This document shows positions 16,796 to 25,419 of a DNA stretch of 41,467 nucleotides, in pieces (the first letter of the stretch is position 1; each line of letters starts with the position of its first letter). The DNA lies in assembly GCF_018588585.1 (NCBI RefSeq), contig NZ_JAEUFG010000032.1, positions 1-41,467 on the forward strand, in the 5' to 3' direction. The position numbers and the translations under genes are program-made. The notes beneath the pieces are model-generated. The model was not told the origin of the DNA. It made no database searches and saw only the letters and a program-made list of their open reading frames with translations. The DNA is from Bacillus sp. SM2101. GTDB taxonomy: Bacteria; Bacillota; Bacilli; Bacillales; SM2101.

Positions 16796-17329
16796 ATGAA
16801 ATTGAAAAGTGTATTTGTAGTCCTCTCAACTGCGTTTTTGTTAGTAGGCTGCAGTGAAGAAAATACACAGACACAATCTCAACAAGAAATGGATCCACAG
16901 TCTATTAAAGATTTAGTAAATGACTACAGTATTGGTAACATTGACGCAGAGAATGCATCTATTACATCTGAGCAACTCATTGTAGAGGAAACTAGCGGAG
17001 AGAAACGTGAGTATGATTTACCAGATGATGAATTCTTTGTTTCAATTGCACCATATGTAAAGAATACACATCCATGTACAAACCATAGCTTGACAGGCTG
17101 CCAAGGTGAACTAGCAAATGAGCAATTTGATGTTGTAATCGTAGATGCATCAGGAAATATTATTATTGAGGAAACAATGGTTTCTGGAGAAAATGGCTTT
17201 ATTGATATGTGGTTACCGCGTGACAAAGAATACGAAGTTAGAATAACTCATGACGGAAAAATGGCAGAAAACAATTTTTCTACTTATAAAACAGATCAAA
17301 CTTGTATGACCACAATGCAATTAATGTAA
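16796..17329 (+). CDS. cueP: CueP-family copper-binding lipoprotein
   Basis: A 177-residue lipoprotein. The signal peptide ends in the lipobox LLVGC with C19 as the lipidated residue. The CueP domain has three conserved cysteines, C94, C102 and C170, in THPCTNHSLTGCQGE and DQTCMTTMQL. Their spacing (8 and 68) equals that of the Salmonella periplasmic copper protein CueP (C96, C104, C172, from memory). H92 and H97 add possible ligands. In a Gram-positive cell it would sit on the outer face of the membrane and buffer copper. The ribosome site AAGGAG is good. A palindrome overlaps the promoter and a hairpin terminator follows directly. No copper ATPase gene is nearby. Confidence 0.9.
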   Translation: MKLKSVFVVLSTAFLLVGCSEENTQTQSQQEMDPQSIKDLVNDYSIGNIDAENASITSEQLIVEETSGEKREYDLPDDEFFVSIAPYVKNTHPCTNHSLTGCQGELANEQFDVVIVDASGNIIIEETMVSGENGFIDMWLPRDKEYEVRITHDGKMAENNFSTYKTDQTCMTTMQLM

Positions 17330-17358
17330 AGAGGAGCGTCTATTAACGCCCCTCTTTT
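17328..17358 (+). terminator. Terminator of the CueP-like gene
   Basis: AAAGAGG-A-GCGT / ACGC-C-CCTCTTTT, directly after the stop codon. Its 3' arm merges with a family-1 element end (CTCTTTTCGTAAACTTTG). Confidence 0.75.
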
Positions 17359-17415
17359 CGTAAACTTTGTTGCTATAGTTCCTAAAATAGAAGAATACTC
17401 AACAGTCATATGATA
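17350..17415. repeat. MITE-like element, half copy E (family 1)
   Basis: CCCTCTTTTCGTAAACTTTG, then TTGCTATAGTTCC and AATACTCAACAGTCAT match the complements of copies B and C. The other terminus is absent. It lies between convergent genes. Confidence 0.5.
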
Positions 17416-17450
17416 TATAAATAAATGGCGAGTGAACCCCTATTTCAATT

Positions 17451-18644
17451 TTATACCGCTTCATTATCCCATTTCTTATCATCTTGGACGAATAGTATGC
17501 CTAGTTCATGATGCTCGCCATCGTATAACGCTCTTTGTGTAAAGCGTACCTGACCATTCACATCAATGACTTCAAGCTTACAGAAAGCACTATTTTTTTG
17601 TATAGCTTCGTAAAATTCTTCTACTGATCGAACAGTTACACCATTCACTTTCGTAATCATTTCTCCAACTTGAATTGCCATTTTTTCTGCTGGAGACTGG
17701 GAGATAATAGCTAACACAACAAGACCGTGATCACGCTGCGAAAAATAAAAAGGATAGGAGTCATCTTTCAACCGTTGTTGAATGGCAATCATTTCTCTTC
17801 CTAATATCGCAATGAATACAGCAATCGTTGCAAATACAGGTAACCAAATACTACTAATAGCAGCAATAGCTACAATCAAACTGAGCAATAAAACGCGTTT
17901 TCCTGTTTGTTGGATCATTTCAGATGGATGCATACCTTGAATATGCATTGAAAAACCGATGACAAAAGGAACGAAACATAACGCATACTCAGTTTGTCCT
18001 ATGGAAAAGACAGGCCACCAAGGTATTTGAGTAGTAATAACTTCACCCGGCAATAGAAATAGTACAGGCAACATCCAAATTCGTTGTGCTTTATGTGCCC
18101 CTACTTGTAGTCCACGCTTACTTTTTTTCAAATAAGGCGACGTCCCTACCCCACCTTTTTTCCATATTAAAAAACCTTCCATTATCATAAATAATGCGAG
18201 TAGAATGGCCAATCCTGACAAGCTTGTCCACAACTGGTCTGACGAAAATGACAACATAGCAAAATTATTCAAGTCTAATTTCGGTAATAATATTAAAGAA
18301 AAGAATGTTAAACCTAACACATTTGCTGGTGTTAACAATCTAGGTGTGATCATAAAGCTTAATATCAAAGTAATAATTGCAACAATAACAATAGTCTCTA
18401 GTGTTAGAACAATTCCTACCCCGATTGTGACGATTGAAAGAATTGCTCCGGCAAATAGACCGACTGAAAATAAGGATCGAAGCTCAAGAAAAGAATCATA
18501 AATACGAACATGGAAATCACGACGTTCTTTCTTCACACGGATAAAGCCGATTAGTAATGTATATGCAATAAAATAATATGTTAATGGATGAAGGAAAAAA
18601 CGACCAATCGCTTTAAGGAACTCTAATACCCATTCTTCTACCAC
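17451..18644 (-). CDS. minJ: MinJ-like division topology protein with C-terminal PDZ domain
   Basis: A 397-residue membrane protein, the same length as B. subtilis MinJ as I recall it. About eight membrane segments fill residues 10-290. A PDZ domain follows at about 295-380 (GLVVLAIISQSPAEKMAIQV then GEMITKVNGVTVRSVEEF). In B. subtilis MinJ bridges DivIVA and MinD at the poles and septum and restricts Z-ring formation. Genes for ctpB and ftsEX lie close by, as in that species. The GTG at 18644 follows GAGGGGGTGG. A GNAT gene is inserted between minJ and ctpB here. Confidence 0.85.
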   Translation of the reverse strand: MVEEWVLEFLKAIGRFFLHPLTYYFIAYTLLIGFIRVKKERRDFHVRIYDSFLELRSLFSVGLFAGAILSIVTIGVGIVLTLETIVIVAIITLILSFMITPRLLTPANVLGLTFFSLILLPKLDLNNFAMLSFSSDQLWTSLSGLAILLALFMIMEGFLIWKKGGVGTSPYLKKSKRGLQVGAHKAQRIWMLPVLFLLPGEVITTQIPWWPVFSIGQTEYALCFVPFVIGFSMHIQGMHPSEMIQQTGKRVLLLSLIVAIAAISSIWLPVFATIAVFIAILGREMIAIQQRLKDDSYPFYFSQRDHGLVVLAIISQSPAEKMAIQVGEMITKVNGVTVRSVEEFYEAIQKNSAFCKLEVIDVNGQVRFTQRALYDGEHHELGILFVQDDKKWDNEAV

Positions 18645-18921
18645 TAAGCCACCCCCTCAATTATCTATGAAATACGTACAATTAGTTATCTATTATTTTA
18701 TCAAATTGTTGGAAAAAAGGATACGTTCAATATCAACCTCTGCATGGCCTTTCATGATATGATGTGTTTACACAATTTACACCTATGACTATTACATCAA
18801 ATACGAATTTATTTAGTATTTCACATGATTGTGTGTGTGATCTAGCAAATGAGTTAGATCGTTATACCTCTTTGTTTACTAAAGTAAATTAGTTACATAA
18901 AGTTTTATAAGCGTTTTATAA

Positions 18922-19056
18922 AGGATGTTTTCGCATTAAGAAATAAACAACTAGAGTTCATGGCATCTTTTCTTCTGTACATCGATAGCTAACAATATAA
19001 AACCACATTTTTGAAACTAATTTGATAACAGTAGTAACAAAGTTTGCGACAAGAGC
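18922..19056. repeat. MITE-like element, copy F (family 1)
   Basis: 135 bases from AGGATGTTTTCGCATTAAG to the complement of GCTCTTGTCGCAAACTTTG. Shared blocks include TGGCATCTTTTCTTCTGTAC. The right end overlaps the spurious 5' extension of the GNAT frame, which supports the internal TTG start. The remainder of 18645-18921 shows no gene. Confidence 0.6.
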
Positions 19057-19111
19057 ACTAGTTGTATATCTAAGTATTAAAAATAACTATAAAGTATTTA
19101 GGGGTGTTTAT

Positions 19112-19681
19112 TTGCAGCAATTTAATACAGCTTCAGAATCAACAAGATTAGTCATAAGACCATTAGCACAAGAAGATTACGAAAACTGGCTTAACGAATT
19201 TAACAATAGACTCCAATCTCAACATAGGCATGACGAAGGAAAAATTGATATGAGTATGTGTACACGAGAGTGGTTTAACAACTTAGTAGAAAAGCATCAA
19301 GAATTAGCATTGAATGATCAAGTGTACATATTTGGCATTTTCCTGAAAGAAGCAGGTACACATGTAGGAATGATTGATTTTTCCACTTTAGCAAGAGATC
19401 ATTTTCAATGGGGAAGGATTGGTTATACGGTTCATAATCATCATTGGCGGAAAGGCTATGGTAAAGAGGCTGTAAATGAAGGACTTAATATTGCCTTCAG
19501 AGAATTAAAATTCCATCGTATTGAAGCTCATATTAATATTGATAATGCACCATCCATTCAATTAGCCAAAAGTGTAGGTATGGAGTTTGAATGTATAAGG
19601 AAAGGCTTTATCTATGAATTCGATGAGTGGACTGACAATCTTGTCTACTACAAAAATTCACATGAAGAAACAGGGATATAA
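19112..19681 (+). CDS. GNAT N-acetyltransferase (RimJ/RimL-type)
   Basis: A 189-residue enzyme of the RimJ/RimL acetyltransferase group. The N-terminal strand RLVIRPLAQEDYENWL is typical, and the acetyl-CoA binding turn is HWRKGYGKEAVNEGL. It is followed by FHRIEAHINIDNAPSIQLAK and VGMEFECIRKGF. The start is placed at the TTG at 19112 because AGGGGTG lies 7-8 bases upstream; the frame opens at 19022, but those first 30 codons are MITE sequence. The substrate may be a protein N-terminus or a small amine; the sequence does not decide. A convergent shared terminator separates it from ctpB. Confidence 0.85.
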   Translation: MQQFNTASESTRLVIRPLAQEDYENWLNEFNNRLQSQHRHDEGKIDMSMCTREWFNNLVEKHQELALNDQVYIFGIFLKEAGTHVGMIDFSTLARDHFQWGRIGYTVHNHHWRKGYGKEAVNEGLNIAFRELKFHRIEAHINIDNAPSIQLAKSVGMEFECIRKGFIYEFDEWTDNLVYYKNSHEETGI

Positions 19682-19690
19682 ATATAAAGG

Positions 19691-19776
19691 AAAAAGGTCT
19701 GTCACACAATCATGTCCTGTATAACATCTCTAAAAAGATTTTTATACAGAATTCAATGGTAATGTCAGACCTTTTT
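19691..19776. terminator. Bidirectional terminator between GNAT and ctpB genes
   Basis: An outer 11-bp perfect stem AAAAAGGTCTG / CAGACCTTTTT encloses a nested CTGTATAA / TTATACAG hairpin. T or A runs at both ends suit termination of both convergent genes. Confidence 0.8.
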
Positions 19777-19781
19777 GCAAC

Positions 19782-21242
19782 TTATTTTGTCAGTTGTTCC
19801 AATGCTGCCTTTAATTGAGCGTCATTTTCTTCTTTACCGATTTCCTCAATAATTCTATCTTCTATTTGTGTTGCTGTTTCTTGATTTATAACTCCTGTGG
19901 CTTCAAGGTTATTCGCTTGCTGAAACTTCGATACAGCTGTTTCAGTTTCTTTCCCGAAATAGCCGTCTTCACGGCCTGGGTCGAAGCCGAGTCCTTTTAA
20001 CATGATTTGAATATTTTTAATGTGTTCAGAATTCATATCATAGGTTAAATCTTCTTCAAACTGGATTGGATTTGTGTAAAAATAAGCTGGTTGCTTCACT
20101 TCAATAGTTGGCTCCACACCTTTTTCATGAATCCAGTTTCCATCTGGTGTTAACCATTTAAATTGTGTAAGCTTTACACTGCTACCATCATCCATCGGAA
20201 TCGCCTGTTGAACTGTTCCTTTTCCGAATGATGTTTCACCTATAATATCGTAACCACCTGCTTCTTTTAACGCCACAGCAAAGATTTCTGATGCAGAGGC
20301 ACTACCTTCATTAATTAGAGCTACGATTGGATATGGCTTCTGTTCCTTTAATGATGAAGAACTACGTAGCTTCTCACCATTGCGGTCTTCAATTTGTACA
20401 TATGGCTTATCTTTAGTAACTAATTGTTTTAACATTTTCTCGACACTATCTAAATAACCTCCACCATTACCACGAACATCAACAACAAGACCATCTATAT
20501 TTTGTTTTTCAAGCTTGTCTAGCTGTTGCTCAAAATCTTCATCCGTGTCTTCAGAAAAAGAAGTAATTTGAATATATCCTAAGCTTTTCCCAGCGTATTC
20601 TTTCACAGATGAATAGACTGTTTCAATAGGTATTTCATCTCTCACAACGTCAAAAGTTATTGTGTCAGAAACACCTTCTCGAATCACTTCTAAAACGACG
20701 GTCGTACCTTTTTCTCCACGAATTTTTAACACTGCTTCAAAAAGATCCAAGCCTTCTATACTTTCACCGTCTACTGTAATAACTTTATCTTTAGACTTTA
20801 GCCCTGCTTTTTCGGCAGGAGAATTTTTAAAGGGTGTTACAATTGTAAGAATGCCATCTTCCATACTTACCTCTGCACCAATTCCTTCAAATGACGATGA
20901 AAGTGACTGATTAAATTGGTCAGCTGTCTCCTTATCCATATATGATGAAAACGGATCTTCTAACGTTTCAATCATGCCTTCGATGGCTCCTTCAATCAAC
21001 TCTGAGTCATCAATTTGTTCTACATAACGATTTTTAATTAATTCAAACACTTCTTCAACTTTTGTAAAATCCTCTTCATCATTGGTGACCTCTTGCTGAA
21101 CAGCTTTGTCTTCTACACTAGTCAACTGGTCCGACTGAATGACTGGTTGATCATCATCAATATACTTTACTCCAGCGTAAGTACCTCCAGCTCCTAGTAG
21201 CATCGATATAACAATCAAAATTACTGCTGTTTTTCGACTCAC
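19782..21242 (-). CDS. ctpB: Carboxy-terminal processing protease CtpB (S41 family, PDZ)
   Basis: A 486-residue exported serine protease. One membrane or signal segment spans 5-25, then a coiled N-terminal dimer region, a PDZ domain (about 115-195, with FKNSPAEKAGLKSKDKVITV) and the S41 protease core. The catalytic Ser-Lys-Gln set is S316 (GSASASEI), K341 and Q345 (GKGTVQ), with the spacings of B. subtilis CtpB. The C-terminus adds a peptidoglycan-binding repeat (about 415-475). In B. subtilis CtpB cleaves SpoIVFA to activate pro-sigma-K during sporulation. The GTG at 21242 is chosen for its GGGGGAA site. Confidence 0.93.
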   Translation of the reverse strand: MSRKTAVILIVISMLLGAGGTYAGVKYIDDDQPVIQSDQLTSVEDKAVQQEVTNDEEDFTKVEEVFELIKNRYVEQIDDSELIEGAIEGMIETLEDPFSSYMDKETADQFNQSLSSSFEGIGAEVSMEDGILTIVTPFKNSPAEKAGLKSKDKVITVDGESIEGLDLFEAVLKIRGEKGTTVVLEVIREGVSDTITFDVVRDEIPIETVYSSVKEYAGKSLGYIQITSFSEDTDEDFEQQLDKLEKQNIDGLVVDVRGNGGGYLDSVEKMLKQLVTKDKPYVQIEDRNGEKLRSSSSLKEQKPYPIVALINEGSASASEIFAVALKEAGGYDIIGETSFGKGTVQQAIPMDDGSSVKLTQFKWLTPDGNWIHEKGVEPTIEVKQPAYFYTNPIQFEEDLTYDMNSEHIKNIQIMLKGLGFDPGREDGYFGKETETAVSKFQQANNLEATGVINQETATQIEDRIIEEIGKEENDAQLKAALEQLTK

Positions 21243-21273
21243 AACAACGTTCCCCCTTAACTTCGCACTCACT

Positions 21274-21282
21274 ATTATATCA
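21274..21282 (-). promoter_or_regulatory. Extended -10 promoter of ctpB
   Basis: TGATATAAT on the minus strand, about 32 bases upstream of the GTG. No good -35 is visible, as is common for extended -10 promoters. A forespore or mother-cell sigma site was not identified. Confidence 0.45.
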
Positions 21283-21368
21283 TGATGTCCAACTTTCCAT
21301 TTGAACACACACTATTAAGCGTAACCAAAATAACGTATGATCTTACATATTTATGAAAACATTGTAGC

Positions 21369-21401
21369 AAAGGCATCACACGATAGTAGTGCGATGCCTT
21401 T
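21369..21401. repeat. Strong isolated palindrome upstream of ctpB
   Basis: AAAGGCATC-A-CAC / GTG-C-GATGCCTTT, a 9-bp perfect outer stem plus 3 inner pairs. It has no U-run on either side, so it is not a standard terminator. Confidence 0.5.
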
Positions 21402-21586
21402 ACAGCAACTATATGAATAACTATTTCATTTTATGTCGTTATATATAGTTTAAAGCTTTCCAACCCTTTTTTCAAATCCTATCGTAATTAATCCATATAT
21501 TTACATACAAATACAGAACATCACGCTCAAACCTCTAAACAATAACTTTTTTGTGCAATGTATTGCTTTTATTAAAAAAGGACATG

Positions 21587-21772
21587 CATTTGTATATGGA
21601 GAAAACCGAGCAATATCAAAAGATCGGCACAATTAGTTTATATGGATTTATTATCTTAAATATATATCGATCATTTATGATAGACCATTCAATGTTTTCA
21701 CTGTCACTGAGCATCCTTATCGTACATATATTTTTTCTAACAAATGGATATTATTTGAGAAAATGGTGGTAG
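21587..21772 (+). CDS. Possible small membrane protein
   Basis: About 61 residues counted from the first in-frame ATG near AAAAAAGGA; a TTG two codons later has better spacing (6 bases). Two hydrophobic segments (ISLYGFIILNIY and SLSILIVHIFFLTNGYYL) and a basic end (RKWW) fit a small two-span membrane protein. I do not recognise it. It is the only plus-strand gene candidate among minus-strand genes, and it may be a chance frame. Confidence 0.4.
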   Translation, partial: HLYMEKTEQYQKIGTISLYGFIILNIYRSFMIDHSMFSLSLSILIVHIFFLTNGYYLRKWW

Positions 21773-21887
21773 CAATTGCTTAATGGACCATGTTAAATAT
21801 GCCTGTTGTATGTATACACAGCATGAGAACCGTCATTAACCGATACGGTCCATCACCTTATGTACTGCTCAGTTTTCTAATCGCTAG

Positions 21888-22637
21888 TTAACTATGTACG
21901 CTTATAGCTGAATCTAAACCTATTGCAATAACTTTTCTATTTTCAGATATACTTTGACTTATCGTGTTAGCCTTTTGACTCATTTGATTGATCTCTTCAG
22001 TTACATTCCTTAGCTCTTCTTTTTGGTTAGCTACAACTGAGATCGCTGAGTGGATTGAATCGAATAGCTCTTTTGACGTTTGAACACTTTGAATCCCTGT
22101 TCCTATTTTATGTTGTCCATCCTTTGAAAGATCGCTAATATCTTGAATCTCAGATAAGATGGATGAAATTGAAGTTTGCGCCTGTTTTGTTGCTTTGGCG
22201 CTCTCTTCAGATAGCTTACGAATTTCTTTTGCGACAACATCAAACCCTCTCCCTGCATCACCGGCACGGGCTGCTTCTATGGAGGCATTTAAAGCTAATA
22301 GATTCGTCTGCGAAGAAATATTTTGTAACGATTTAATCATTTCAGTTAAATGATGAGATAATCCAGTTAATGTTTCAACCTTTATTAATAACTCCGTAGA
22401 GGCTTGTTGAATACTGTTCATCTCTTCTACAGTACGGACTACTGTTTGAGTGCCATCTTCAGCATACTGAGATGCCTCATTCACTTGATTATTAATATCG
22501 TTTGAAAGGTACGTTAGGTTATTGGATGATTCGACAATGTTATCAGCATTATTTAAAAATTCAGTCATTTCTTTTTTTTGTAGTTCCATAACATTCTTTG
22601 CTTGTAAAAGCTTATTATTACTTATCGCTTGAGACAA
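21888..22637 (-). CDS. Soluble methyl-accepting chemotaxis protein (signalling domain only)
   Basis: A 249-residue coiled-coil protein holding the cytoplasmic signalling hairpin of chemoreceptors. The hairpin tip shows [19 protein letters not shown] then [18 protein letters not shown], which docks CheA and CheW. There is no membrane segment, HAMP or sensor domain, and only about 90 residues precede the tip. Size and layout recall the soluble receptor YfmS of B. subtilis. The TTG at 22637 is chosen because AAGGAG lies 8 bases upstream; the GTG at 22646 overlaps that site. No sigma-D box was found upstream. It could be a shortened relic of a larger receptor, but the frame and ribosome site are intact. 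Confidence 0.85.
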   Translation of the reverse strand: MSQAISNNKLLQAKNVMELQKKEMTEFLNNADNIVESSNNLTYLSNDINNQVNEASQYAEDGTQTVVRTVEEMNSIQQASTELLIKVETLTGLSHHLTEMIKSLQNISSQTNLLALNASIEAARAGDAGRGFDVVAKEIRKLSEESAKATKQAQTSISSILSEIQDISDLSKDGQHKIGTGIQSVQTSKELFDSIHSAISVVANQKEELRNVTEEINQMSQKANTISQSISENRKVIAIGLDSAISVHS

Positions 22638-22992
22638 ATTTTTCACTCCTTTGCATTTTATCTACACCTTAATAGCTACACCTCTTCAATGCCCTTGTCA
22701 CCACTATAACTACCATCAAATACTGAAGTCATTTCTATTGAAGGCTGTGCTTTTGAAGGAACCAGATGAAATCGTCTTTTAAGCTAACCAAATCTAAAAT
22801 GCTGATTCCACTAAATATAGGCTGGAACTAACTGAAGAAATTATAAATAAAGCACATTTAAACCAAGACTTTCAGCCCATACGAATAGGGTATATTGTAC
22901 CCATGTTGACTTGTTTTTTTGTAATGAAGCTTACCGCTTGTTTCTTATTCTATATGAATCTACAAATGATGTATACTAAAAAGCAATGCTAA
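22638..22992. other. Intergenic stretch upstream of the chemoreceptor gene
   Basis: No coding frame with a usable start and no recognisable element. It lies between the chemoreceptor promoter region and the terminator of the M23 hydrolase gene. Confidence 0.4.
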
Positions 22993-23030
22993 AGAAAGAC
23001 CGTAAGTACATGAGCACTTACGGTCTTTCT
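22993..23030 (-). terminator. Terminator of the ftsEX-M23 operon
   Basis: A perfect 15-bp stem AGAAAGACCGTAAGT / ACTTACGGTCTTTCT with an 8-base loop, followed on the minus strand by TTTAGC. It is about 180 bases after the hydrolase stop. Confidence 0.7.
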
Positions 23031-23211
23031 ACACAGACTACCTCAAGGTATTCAATAAATTCTGTTATACGGAAGTCTGAACATCATATATAGGGAAGGT
23101 ACATTCATAAGCTTTGCTGTTATTGTAAAAACATAACAGCTAGTTTAAGGTTTATATGCTTCCTATTATTTTTCTAACATTTTACGTTGTGAATGTTTGT
23201 ATGAAAAATCC

Positions 23212-24453
23212 TTAGTTAATATAGTCTCTAGGGTTTACGGCATTTGATTTTGATGCATTCCAATAGCCTTTATGTATTTCAAAATGAAGATGCTGACCAA
23301 AGGAAAACCCAGTATTACCCATCAAACCAATTTGCTGTCCTTGGGTTACAACTTGTCCTTCTGAAACTGCTCGACTACTCATATGTGCGTAAACAGTCGT
23401 ATAGGTTTGTCCATCAATATCATGCAATAGAAATACAACATTACCATAGCTAGTAGAATAATAGGATCTGAATACAACACCTGTAGCTGATGCTACAATA
23501 GGTACTGTTCCGCGTTTTGCAATATCTACTCCAAAGTGAGTTGTACCCCAGCGTGCCCCATAGCCAGATGTATATGATCCTGCGGCTGGTTTAATAAATG
23601 TCCCTGATCCTGCAGAGCCACCATTCTGCCTCGCTTGCTCTTCACGCTTTTTCTCTTCCTCCAATGCTTTTAGCAGGTTTTTTGCTGCCTGCTCTTGCTT
23701 TGCAAGAATCGCTTGTTCTTCCTCTTTTGAAAGAATCTCTCTTTCTAGCTCTTCCTCTTTATCCTTTAGCTGTTCCATAAACACTTCTTTTTCTTGTGAT
23801 TGTCGCTCTAGCTCAGCCTGTAATGTTTCTAGTTCACCTAGTTTTACTTCTAATTCTTCCTTCTGTTGTGTAAGATTGGCTTCCTCTTCTTCCTTCAACT
23901 GCTTGTCCGCTTCATGAGCACGTAAAATCTCTTTATCAGCTTTAACAATTTTAGCTACAGCACTCATTCGTCCTATGAAATCACCAAAGTCTTTTGCACC
24001 AAGCAAAACTTCTAAGTAGCTAACTGCTCCTCCTCCTTCTTGTAAGGAACGAGCACGATTTTTTATAAGCTCATCTCTTGCTTCAATTCGTTCTTTCAAA
24101 TCAGCTATTTTACCTTTTAATACTTCAATTTCTTCCTTTTTCTGTTCAATTTCAGCTTGCTTTGCAATAATTTGTTCATTTGTTTCTGCTACGGCAATAT
24201 CTAAACGTCTAATTTCATCAAGTAACACAGCTTGTTCCCGTTGTAATTCTTCAACTTCCTTTTCTGCATCAGTAATTTCACCAGTAACTTGACTTTTCTT
24301 ACTTTGGATATTTTTAATTTCGCTTTTCTTATCTTCAATTTCTTCTGTTGTTACTGCGAAAGCAGCATTGTTATCCGAAGTAACTAATAGTCCACTAAGC
24401 CCAACTGTAACTGAAACTCCAAGTAGTAATAGCTTTGATTTGAAAGGCTTCAA
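23212..24453 (-). CDS. Coiled-coil M23 murein hydrolase (PcsB/EnvC-like), probable FtsEX partner
   Basis: A 413-residue exported protein. The signal peptide (about 1-33) is followed by long alpha-helical coiled coils (about 35-270, rich in K, E and Q) with a hinge near GGGAVSYLEVLLGAKDFGDF, a pattern shared by PcsB and CwlO. The C-terminal M23 LytM domain (286-413) has the zinc site H306-x3-D310, H357 and H388-x-H390. It should cut peptidoglycan cross-bridges when released by FtsEX. The TTG start at 24453 follows GGAGG. It lies 78 bases after ftsX on the same strand. In B. subtilis FtsEX instead activates CwlO, encoded elsewhere, so the coupling seen here resembles streptococci. Confidence 0.9.
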   Translation of the reverse strand: MKPFKSKLLLLGVSVTVGLSGLLVTSDNNAAFAVTTEEIEDKKSEIKNIQSKKSQVTGEITDAEKEVEELQREQAVLLDEIRRLDIAVAETNEQIIAKQAEIEQKKEEIEVLKGKIADLKERIEARDELIKNRARSLQEGGGAVSYLEVLLGAKDFGDFIGRMSAVAKIVKADKEILRAHEADKQLKEEEEANLTQQKEELEVKLGELETLQAELERQSQEKEVFMEQLKDKEEELEREILSKEEEQAILAKQEQAAKNLLKALEEEKKREEQARQNGGSAGSGTFIKPAAGSYTSGYGARWGTTHFGVDIAKRGTVPIVASATGVVFRSYYSTSYGNVVFLLHDIDGQTYTTVYAHMSSRAVSEGQVVTQGQQIGLMGNTGFSFGQHLHFEIHKGYWNASKSNAVNPRDYIN

Positions 24454-24531
24454 AGTCTTATTCCTCCAAACATTGAGTTTTCATTATCTCTTTCTTTCAC
24501 ACTAAGATCATTTTTTATGTTATCTCTTTAT

Positions 24532-25419
24532 CTATACTTTTAAGAATTTTCGAACGGACATTAAACTACCCCAAACACCGATACATGCACCAATCAAAAT
24601 GAGTATTAAAGCGATTTGCAGTGCAAATGGGTAAAATGGGAGCATTTGTAGAAAGTCAGCAGATAGCATCGGCTGTGCATTTTCTTGTAAATAATAATAG
24701 GCTGTTAGAATGATAGATATTGGTAAAATTGCCCCTAATATTCCAAGCCATAGCCCTTCTAAGAAAAACGGCCAGCGAATAAATGAATTAGTTGCGCCAA
24801 CTAATTTCATAATCTCTATCTCACTTCTGCGTGCTACAATCGTAATTTTTATCGTATTTGAGATCAGGAACATTGCGGTAAATAATAGTCCTATGACTAA
24901 ACCTAACCCTATATTTCGTGATACATTAAAGATTTTAAATAGGTTGTTCACAACTTCTTCACCATAATCAACCTGTGCGACTGCTGAGAAATCTTCAATT
25001 TTTTTCGCTACTTCGTTTACTTCAATCGGTTGATTCGTTTTCACAACGTATACATCAGATAAAGGATTATTATCACCCTTGAGCATATCAAGAACTGGTC
25101 CGAGACTTTCTACTAAGCTATCAAGCTCTTCATCCTTTGATACGAAGGTAATAGATTTAACTTCAGCTATTTTATCAATCTTCTTTTCTAACTCCTTGAC
25201 CTCATCACCCGTAGCTACAGTATCAATGAACACACGTATTTCTACATCTTCTTCTATCAATTGAGTAAAGTGATACATATTCATCATAATGACAAGGAAA
25301 ACACCTACTAACAGCAAAGTAACAGTCACTGCACTGATAGAAGCAAAGGTCATCCACCCGTTTCTTCCTAGGTTTTTAACACTTTCCCGTGTATGCCTTT
25401 TGAGAGTACTAAATTTCAT
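24532..25419 (-). CDS. ftsX: Cell-division ABC permease FtsX
   Basis: A 295-residue membrane protein with four membrane segments: one N-terminal (about 22-46), a large extracytoplasmic loop (about 47-165) that should touch the M23 hydrolase, then three C-terminal spans. The N-terminus RHTRESVKNLGRNGWMTFAS and EIEIMKLVGATNSFIRWPFF are hallmark FtsX sequences. The ATG at 25419 is preferred: GAGGGG lies about 9 bases upstream, too close to the alternative ATG at 25425. It overlaps the end of ftsE by 11 bases, so the two are coupled. FtsEX sends ATP-driven signals across the membrane to wall hydrolases. Confidence 0.93.
   Translation of the reverse strand: MKFSTLKRHTRESVKNLGRNGWMTFASISAVTVTLLLVGVFLVIMMNMYHFTQLIEEDVEIRVFIDTVATGDEVKELEKKIDKIAEVKSITFVSKDEELDSLVESLGPVLDMLKGDNNPLSDVYVVKTNQPIEVNEVAKKIEDFSAVAQVDYGEEVVNNLFKIFNVSRNIGLGLVIGLLFTAMFLISNTIKITIVARRSEIEIMKLVGATNSFIRWPFFLEGLWLGILGAILPISIILTAYYYLQENAQPMLSADFLQMLPFYPFALQIALILILIGACIGVWGSLMSVRKFLKV

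Noticed and set aside
22638-22780. Sigma-D promoter of the soluble chemoreceptor
   Set aside because: No GCCGATAT-like box at a suitable distance was found.
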